64,000 nucleotides of DNA, from contig JARDYH010000003.1 in NCBI GenBank assembly GCA_029215795.1, positions 93,032,609 to 93,096,608 on the forward strand, in the 5' to 3' direction. Within the stretch, counting starts at the first letter, position 1, and each line of letters starts with the position of its first letter. The notes under the pieces are model-generated. The model was given only the letters and a program-made list of their open reading frames with translations. It did not search any database and was not told where the DNA came from. Both the position numbers and the translations under genes were made by a program. Origin of the DNA: Anniella stebbinsi. Its lineage: Eukaryota > Chordata > Lepidosauria > Squamata > Anniellidae. Below, piece by piece: positions 57,161 through 64,000 of the stretch.

Positions 57161-57537
57161 TCACTTCCCTATCCAGCTGTGAGGGCAATGTACCAAACTG
57201 ATACCAGCATTCACAAGGGACCTGGATGTAGTTCCTTCTGCCCTTTCCTCCCTTCCAAACAGCAGACAGGCACCACTGAAGGTTTCCCAAAAGAGCATGT
57301 GGACTCCGTTGGATTGGGGGCCGATGAAGTTTTGGGAGACATGATCTTAAATCCATTGGCTGTAGTTCAGCAAGGCAGCCTCACTTACACAAGCAGGGCT
57401 CTCCCATTGTCAGCCAATGTGAGCCCACAAATCCCTGTATGAAACAGCCACCAATGGGAGCTGTGGGTCTGCATGGGCTTTGGATGGCAGCCCTTGTCGA
57501 AATCTAGAGATAGATTAAATGTTGTTGACACTTGCGA

Positions 57538-57808
57538 CAGAGCTGTTGAACTTCAGAGCCAAATCTGGACCACCTGAGGTTCTGATCTGGACTTCTGGAA
57601 TTCCCTAGATGGCATGCCTTCTTCACCTGGCCCCACCACCTACCTCCTCCCTGATCAGTGATCATTTGGAGGTTTCCTGGTTTCTGCATGTCCCCCCTGA
57701 TTTGAAACAGTTTCATGCTTCTTTTGCCTTTGACCCTGCCCATCACTGGAATGTGGCCCAAGAGCTTCTCCAAAACTGAATTGGGGATGAAAGAGGTTAA
57801 ACAACCCT
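57538..57808 (+). mobile_element. hAT MITE, 363-bp family, copy 4 (degenerate)
   Basis: Begins cagagctgttgaacttcaga and follows the family through gtttcctggtttctgcat, gcccatcactggaatgtggc and caagagcttctccaaaactg to gaaagaggttaaacaaccct. Termini are eroded and no duplication is clear. Confidence 0.78.
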
Positions 57809-57892
57809 TAATTTACAACCATGCTCACTTGTTAACCTCACTTCGCAAAGATCAGTCCCAGTCAATACCCACAATTTCGCTTGAACAAATGA

Positions 57893-58000
57893 ATATTTGT
57901 TCATTTATTACATTTCTTTCCTGCCTCCCAGCCCAAAGCAGCTCATATGGATTCTCCATGCAAAATATCTATGCCAAAGAATACAATTAAGACCAAACAA
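57893..58000 (-). mobile_element. LINE 3' end (minus strand)
   Basis: ttcatttattacatttcttt then cctcccagcccaaagcagct and catatggattctcc is the antisense of a squamate L2-like 3' terminus. Confidence 0.6.
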
Positions 58001-58045
58001 CAAAGCAACCAATAGAACCCAACAATATGAATCTAAAATCAGGAA

Positions 58046-58086
58046 AAACCAACCAACCAACCAACCAACCAACCAACCAACCAACC
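58046..58086 (+). repeat. (AACC)n microsatellite
   Basis: About ten AACC units, between the two LINE fragments. Confidence 0.92.
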
Positions 58087-58139
58087 GTAAATGCAAAACT
58101 CAATTTCAATTAAAGGCACATCAACCACCTAAAAGAATG

Positions 58140-58548
58140 CCTTCTCCCATACGAGCCTTCCCAGGTTTTAAGATCTTTGGGGGAGGCCCTTCTCTTGGTA
58201 CTACTGCTATCAGAAGCTCGTTTGGTGGGGTTACAAGAGAGGCCTTTTTTGGTGGCTTCTTCCAGGCTCTGGAGCTCCCTGCCAAGGGAAGCTATGTTGG
58301 CACCCTCTCTGTTATCCTTCCATCGTCAGGCACATCTGCCTTTATTCAGGCAGGGCTTTGGCATGTAAGCTGGTCTGTTGCTGAAGGGTCTTTAATAGGA
58401 CGGTGCTATTTATTTCTTAAATTGTTGTGTTTTAATTGTGTTTTAATTGTGTTCTTATTTGAATTTTGTTCATCTCAGTTTTATTGCTAGCCACCCTGAA
58501 CACCATTTTTGGGTGGAAAGGTGAGGACAGAAAAACAAATGAATGAAT
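58140..58548 (+). mobile_element. LINE 3' end with ORF2 C-terminus (plus strand)
   Basis: The plus strand encodes FLVASSRLWSSLP and REAMLAPSLLSFHRQ, the usual end of ORF2 in L2/CR1-group LINEs (form V-A-x-P-R-L-W-N-S-L-P). A 3' UTR with gccaccctgaacaccattttt and an A-rich tail, aatgaatgaataaaat, follows. The coding piece is short and carries no catalytic motif. It lies antisense to FRMD4A. Confidence 0.75.
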
Positions 58549-60027
58549 AAAATCGCAAGTAGGGCTCAGCTAACCATTCACCTAACAATTACTGTCCAAG
58601 TGAAAAGAAATGTTTTCACACACCTCTTAAGGGTGCAATCCTATCCAGATTATCACCAGCCTCCGAAATCGGAGGTTGCCGACTTTCCTATGCAGGGCAG
58701 CTTGGGGATGGAGGGGATCCTCTCCTCTGTGTTCTTGCCGCCCTGCATTTTTGTGGCAAGGCTTCAGAAAAGGGGAGAGAAGGGGCCTGGAGACCTGATA
58801 GAAGCTGTGTAAATCAGTTTCCATGGTCTCCTCCCCTTCCCACCTCTGAGACTACCCCCCTTTTGCGTTCTCCACGTTCCATTTCCGAGCACAAAGACAT
58901 AGCCTGCATGGCGTGGTTTCTGGGCTCTGAGGTCAAACCCCTGATTCTGATCTCAGTTCCCAGGAACTAAAGAATCCTATGTCCTTGTAGACAGTGTCTG
59001 GTGGCCATAGGATTGCTCTCAAAGGTGCATTTTTCAAATCCTGTTCTGGAAAGTTAATAAGGGATTCCTCAGTTCAGTAATGACAAACAAATGTCCATGA
59101 AAGAGAGCTTGACCACCATTATTGATAGCCCCCTAATTTGCTCAGCCACATGCATGTTCCCTAGAGAGTGTTCTTAATTCATATGGAGCAACAATGCATT
59201 CTGGCCAGTGCTCTCATGTGAACTGAGCATGTGTGCCACAGATTGATTTCCCAGAATCCTCTGCAAGGCACAGAAGTTTCCTAGAAGACATGGAGGGAGT
59301 CCCTGGCAGAAAAATTGATATGGAAATGGTTCTCTAGAAAGTTTTCAAACCATTATCCTAAGTGACAGGAGAGAGAACTAATTGATAAATGAATCCCATT
59401 GGCTATTACTTGTAGTCCTGATGTTTATGAAATACTAGCCTTTTGCGGGTATGCAGGCACATCCGTTCCAGTTCAGGAAAGGTGAGCACTGAGCATCCTC
59501 AGCACCTGGATGCTACTTATGCCCCACTGAAATCAATGTGGCCGTGTAGTAGCAACGATTGCTGGATTACACCTTGGGAGACTGAGATATTTTGCCATAG
59601 AGAAAAAACAGTTCAGGGTCTTAAAGATACTAATTGAATATTGATTATTTTTTAGGATCTATTGGACTCTTTTTGTTCTAGTCACTGCGTGATAAATGGC
59701 TTACTAGAACATGCAGTACAAAGGGAGAGAAAGGTATGATTACGCTTAACAAAGGATGGAAATAGAAAGCATCTTTCTACAATCTCTTCATGCTTATATA
59801 TACAGGCTAACAGTAAAGTATAAACACACATGGGATATCAATAAATTGGGTCAGGTTTCTAGTCCCCATGGTTGCACAAACACTTTGCAAATCTGGAAGC
59901 AGTGCCTGTAGATATCTTTGGAAATGGCACTTCTTTGCCCCAGGCAGCTGCAGTTCCCAGAAAAGAACCCCATAGCCATTTCTTCAAGATTTTGGAACTT
60001 TCATACCCTTGATCGTGAAGCACTTAC

Positions 60028-60122
60028 GTCTCATCCGTGAAGGCAATTCCAAAGTATTCCTTCTCTTTCAGGTTGAAATGTGATGCCACCAGGTCTAGCA
60101 GCTCCTTGGCCAAAAGTTTGGG
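60028..60122 (-). CDS. FRMD4A: FRMD4A exon, FERM F1 lobe (exon A)
   Basis: This is the most upstream exon seen, 95 nt, entered in phase 0 and left in phase 2. It follows an acceptor reading ctcctag and ends at a donor reading gtaagt. The translation starts PKLLAKELLDLVASHFNL, continues to YFGIAFTDE, and the last two bases (AC) complete a threonine codon with the next exon. This is the ubiquitin-like F1 subdomain of the FERM module, which helps dock FERM proteins at membranes or partner tails. The preceding FRMD4A exon, encoding the start of the domain, was not found between 60123 and 64000. No frame damage is visible. The call rests on peptide recognition plus exact splice phase with exon B. 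Confidence 0.95.
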
Positions 60123-60696
60123 CTAGGAGATAAGAACATACAAAACATGTTCAGTCAAGACAGAAGAAATGTGGGAAAGTGGGGGGTGGGAATGAAGCAG
60201 AAGACTTCTGTCTTTTGAAACAACTCAGCGATGAATTCACAAGACATGTGCTTAATGATAGCATCATCTATACGACCAGAGCGGCTGACAGAGGCCAGCT
60301 GAGCCAGGCTCCATACAAATTCTTATATTGCAGCATTGTGCTCTGCACCTGGCAATGCCTGGTAACTTCATCTCTGCTGCAATTCAGATCATTCTGTAAA
60401 TAAGCAATTCTATTGCATGGGCGCAAAGGCTGGCACCAGCCTCTCAGCTTGCAGGCACACACAAATCCCTCAGCATGGTGTGCCATGTGTGTATCTTGAC
60501 TACAGGCTCCCCACTACAGTAGCTACACAATCCTTCCTAGCTGAGGTTGGAGGTAAATGCAATCAATATTTGCCACAAATATTGGTGAAATCACTAGATA
60601 GCATTGTGCTAAGGAGTTCTTCACCTAGCCATATCCTCTTTCACATCTCAGAATTTATAATAGCTATTTTCTCCCATAGCTCTCATTCCTCTAGAA

Positions 60697-60839
60697 CAGC
60701 CTTGCCTAACCCGGCGCCGTCCACATGGGTTGGACTACAGCCCCCCATCATCTCCAACAAGCATAGCAACTCATGATGGCTAAGGATGATGGGAGTTGTA
60801 GACCAACCTATTTGGAGGGCCCCAGGTTGGGCGAGGCTG
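60697..60839. mobile_element. palindromic hAT-type MITE
   Basis: Starts cagccttgcctaacccgg, ends reversed cagcctcgcccaacctgg; the arms ggttggactacagcc and gggagttgtagaccaac are inverted. Flanks ctctagaa (60689-60696) and ctttggaa (60840-60847) agree at 6 of 8. Confidence 0.87.
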
Positions 60840-61502
60840 CTTTGGAATAAGGCAGAATTGGACAGGTAGACACTGGAAAATGAACAGCACTTTTGTTATG
60901 ATCGCAAGTAGTATTGTCATGCAGAAATTAATTTTGTGCAACCATCTGTTAAAATACTTATTGTGTCCTGCTTTGGTCTGCCCGATATAGAAGGTTGATG
61001 GATAAACAGTAGCCCCAGGGGAGTTTCGGACATTCCAGGGAATGCAGAAGCCTGCAATAAGTAATGTTTGATTCACTTGCCATTGGTGATTCGCTCAAGT
61101 ACTGCAGCATTCATGTCAACCATTCCTAGTTAAGTTTTGACTGTAACTGGGGATCTGCCAAATCAAATATTACATCTTTCATGTGGCTGCATCCAGGGAA
61201 ACAGCAACCATTAAAACCATCTAGTCTATTTGCGTTGGATAAGGTTAGCCTATAACACATTCAATGAGCAAGTAAGTAGGCAGTCTCTGTAATTTCATTT
61301 ATGTGTACTCGGTGTCATATGCTGCAGTCCTATATATGCTAACCTGGGAACACATCCCGCTGGACTTGTTTCCAAGTAAACATGCAAAGGATCAAGCTGG
61401 CATCCAGCCACTACATAACAGCAGCTCACATCCTGCTCCTCCTCCTCTTCCTCCTCAGCATGTATATTTTGCTTTAGAGGACTCAAAGCATCCCACATAC
61501 AT

Positions 61503-61697
61503 TAGGTCAGTCCTCCTTACAACAACCCTGTAAGGAAGGTCAGTCGTATTATACTCATATCACAAAAGGGGAGGTTGATGCTAAGTGAGGATGGCTTGTC
61601 TAAGAACAGCTAGTGAATTCATGGCAGAGATGAGATTTGAAGTGGAGTGACTTCCTAGTTCACCGCTCAGCCTCTCAGCCACTACACTACAATAGCT
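61503..61697 (-). mobile_element. MIR-like (CORE) SINE
   Basis: The plus strand reads ccttacaacaaccctgtaag, gtattatactcatatcac, agaacagctagtgaattcat and ccactacactac, the reverse complement of the MIR order: tRNA head at the right, core, then the ttgttgtaagg-type 3' part at the left. Confidence 0.7.
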
Positions 61698-63238
61698 CTA
61701 CGTATTTCACCAGATTAGGAACATAAGCAGTAGCAATAGCAGCTGCTGAGAGCATCTTGCTGTCCCTTGGGATACTTAATAAGCCAAATAAATGCAAAGT
61801 GTTGCTCATTATTTCCGTGGACAAAGAAATTCTGATTGCTAAAGATGCATGAGGTCATCCCTTTGGGGGCTTTGCTACAGATACCCCTGTGGTGGGGTCC
61901 CCCACCCCCTCCCACCCACCCACCTTTTGCTTCCTGTTTTCTACCATCTGCATTTTTCTAACAAAACACCCTTGGTTACAACTCCATTTCCTTCCTGGCT
62001 CAGAGTTCAGCAGGGGCTCGGTGGTGCAGTGAGTAAGGATCCGCACTCCTAGATCTATTGCACATGCCACACCTCTTTTCAAATATGCTACATCAGATGA
62101 GGAAGGGTAGCCCTTTCTTTGAGAGATAAAGAGGAGTGGGGAGAACAATAGCTGAGCCAGAGCTAGCAGTGGCTGCACGCCAGGTTAGTTACTGGCTCAG
62201 CATCCCTGAGGGGGATTTAAGATTGTGAAGTTAAGCCCTGCTAGTCCTCTCCAAGATTACTTTCCATCCCAAGCTTTGCTTGCAGCTAAGCAAAGGTATT
62301 GTCCTTTTCAGTGCTCCTGATTCAAATCCTTAGCTGCTACCCTGAGTGGGATTGATCAGCTGCAAAGAGTTTGTAAAGCCTTTTTTAAAAAAAATAGACC
62401 ATTATTTCTATGCAGCATCAGGAATGCCTTACCCCCTTATCATTACCATGGCACTGTTGCTCTTCCAGCATCATTGGCTTTATAATCATACTATTTTAAC
62501 AGTGAAAGGCGCTTTCCTGTGAAGGAAAAGGTCTGCCTGGAATAGTCTGTGTATTTCTAAGTGGCAACTGGGCCCACGCAGCCCAAAGAATTCAAAGGCC
62601 AATCATAAATGTTCAGTTTTTAATCAAATGCATTTAGATTTTAGTATATTTCTTTGCATAATGTTGCAAACAGCTTTGAGAGCCTTAGCTGGCACAAAAG
62701 CAAGACAGAATTTTTAAAAAAACAATTAACTAACTAAATATGTGCAGTCGATTAGACCAGCATGCAAACAGCTTCTGATCTAATCAGTTGCACTCCAAAG
62801 AGAAAATTAGTGGCTAATCCTTACAAATTACACCAGGATGTATGGAGATATGCACCCAGGCTTTCGTATACAAAACGTAATTTAAAAATATATTTTTAAA
62901 GATCCAAATGTCCATTCTATGGGGGGAAGGGGGGGAAGAGCAAATTATTTGTAATATACTATTCAACCATTGGGACCTTGTGGCTCTGATTTCAGTGAGG
63001 CTGTGAATCCATTCTTGGTTTTAGTCAGAACCAGCAAAAAAACTCTAAAGGAGCTATCCAAAGTGCTGAACCTTATCCCCCAAAATGGGTTCAGTGTATC
63101 CAAAGCTGATGATAGTCATACCAAAATGCACCCAGAGTATCCAAATGTATTCCAGAGAACATTTTGAAGCATTACAAAAACCTGCAAAACCAGTTCATCA
63201 GAGACCATGGCAGGTTACAAAAATTGAATGTATATATT

Positions 63239-63969
63239 CAGGGTGGATTTGATTTAAATCGTGACTTAAATCACTACTCAGAAAAACTCGATTTAATCAT
63301 GTGATTTCCTCCCCCCAAAAGTGCACTCTTTCTCGCTATAAGCTTAATATATATTTTACACAACTCAGAGTTATCAAAGACTCATTCTTGCTGGTATAAT
63401 CTTAATATTTACAACCAGATGAAGGTTTCATTTTCATTTTTACTGCTTGCCCCTCCCTCCTCAAACTTAGCTTCTTGTGCAAATCTATTTCACTCCCAAC
63501 AATCTATTCATTGAATGTTTTGAACCTTAGCACTTAAGAAGAGGTAAGGAGGTTGATTCTGTGTACATAGATTTGCAAAGGAACAATGGGATTGTGATCT
63601 CTGCAGACACAAATTCACAGTTTTGAGAACTGTAAAACCAAGCATCTGTGATAATATCTTCTAGATAGAAAAACTGCCCAATCATCTTACAGAAACCTCT
63701 GGAAGAGCATGACATTGTGAATGGATTAATGGAATTAATTTATCAAAACAATTAAACATTGCATGAATATACAGCCTCATGCTACATAATTAAAAACTAA
63801 TCCTTATTTCATGATGAATAACCTTTGGACTATAATGTATCTTAAACAGAAAACTATTTTTAGATAGATTTTTCCTCAAAAAGCATTTTATTTAAAAAAT
63901 CCGATTTAAATTTTAAAAATCTGATTTTTAATTTTTTTTTAAAAAAATCATTGATTTTTATCCACTCTA
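63239..63969. mobile_element. hAT element (CAGGGTGGAT family), copy 2
   Basis: 731 bp, starts cagggtggatttgattta, ends reversed tagagtggataaaaatcaat. Flanks tatatatt (63231-63238) and cgtatatt (63970-63977) agree at 6 of 8. It differs from copy 1 by loss of a short tandem duplication and most of the right gatttaaat array, and it keeps a cctccctcctcaaa insert. Confidence 0.87.
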
Positions 63970-64000
63970 CGTATATTGCAAGGAAAGACAATGGTACCAT

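Larger units (their letters stand above)
52202..60027 (-). other. FRMD4A intron between exons A and B (7,826 bp)
   Basis: Holds a possible 5S-derived fragment (53568), a hAT-like end with tandem duplication (54902-55109), a TTAA MITE (55752), GA and GT microsatellites, a hAT MITE copy (57538), and two LINE 3' ends tail to tail (57893-58545). 52,200-53,560, 56,040-57,130 and 58,560-60,020 show no element I can name. Confidence 0.86.
1..64000 (-). other. FRMD4A: FRMD4A gene, internal part (8 exons and introns)
   Basis: Eight minus-strand exons spread over 1440-60122 join with GT-AG introns into one open frame of 561 nt. The encoded peptide runs from the middle of the FERM F1 lobe to the end of F2 and matches FRMD4A as I remember it almost residue for residue. 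FRMD4A is a cytoplasmic, junction-associated scaffold reported to connect the PAR3 complex with the ARF6 activator cytohesin in epithelial polarity. The paralogue FRMD4B is less likely because the segments KKLNGQTRGQAIVN and YMSIVESLPTYGVHYYAVK follow FRMD4A. The first coding exon (upstream) and the F3 and C-terminal exons (downstream) are absent, so I infer that the gene extends past both window ends and that all other sequence here is intronic. Paralogue choice rests on memory, not a search. Confidence 0.93.
60123..64000 (-). other. FRMD4A intron upstream of exon A (partial)
   Basis: Contains a hAT MITE (60697), a MIR-like SINE (61500-61700), and the second 0.73-kb hAT element (63239). 62,560-62,900 is AT-rich and repeat-free, a possible conserved stretch. 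The upstream coding exon was not found. Confidence 0.82.

Noticed and set aside
58046..58086. Short (AACC)n array as a CRISPR-like or satellite repeat
   Set aside because: A simple tetranucleotide microsatellite without spacers, in a vertebrate intron.
62015..62060. Possible tRNA gene or SINE head (ggctcggtggtgcagtgagt)
   Set aside because: An A-box-like start only; no B box or cloverleaf at the right spacing.

Overview
The window is vertebrate nuclear DNA, AT-rich, with almost no dense coding. The best fit is a squamate reptile, probably a lizard. I infer this from the repeats: short palindromic hAT elements with 8-bp target duplications, tRNA-derived SINEs, L2/CR1-group LINEs, a CR1 3' end with octamer tails, and TTAA- and TA-flanked miniature elements. 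No database was consulted and the species is not established.

The window lies inside one host gene on the minus strand. Eight small exons, all with GT-AG borders and compatible phases, join into one uninterrupted reading frame of 561 nt (187 codons). From 5' to 3' of the gene they are 60122-60028, 52201-52109, 50507-free intron space, then 40507-40423, 29184-29128, 19510-19488, 8653-8570, 3003-2938 and 1497-1440. The encoded protein is the FERM F1 to F2 part of FRMD4A (FERM domain-containing 4A), a scaffold that links the PAR polarity complex to ARF6 activation. One exon is a 23-nt microexon. The start codon and the F3 and C-terminal exons are not in the window, so the gene runs off both ends. 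The plain open reading frames are mostly chance; none of the exons is visible as an open frame because each is shorter than about 100 nt.

The seven complete introns (1.4 to 11.6 kb) and two partial ones are filled with transposon remains. Best supported are: a 592-bp hAT deletion derivative at 3732-4323 with perfect 8-bp target duplications that still carries a transposase C-terminus; a hAT MITE family of four copies (33112, 35480, 47934, 57538); a palindromic hAT family of about 14 copies; two 3-bp-TSD elements (10294 and 30642), one of them nested in a hAT copy; a CpG-rich MITE family of three copies (1807, 20932, 45999); a pair of about 0.75-kb hAT elements (46687 and 63239); and a 5'-truncated LINE with reverse transcriptase at about 49815-51250.

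I found no bacterial-type system, CRISPR array, operon or defence system. The least ordinary items are a 39-nt 5' fragment of U2 snRNA with 16-bp target duplications and no poly(A), the CpG-rich MITE family, a 309-bp near-perfect foldback, and three compact hairpins that no feature explains. Several AT-rich, repeat-free stretches look like possible conserved non-coding elements; that is an impression needing alignment to test.
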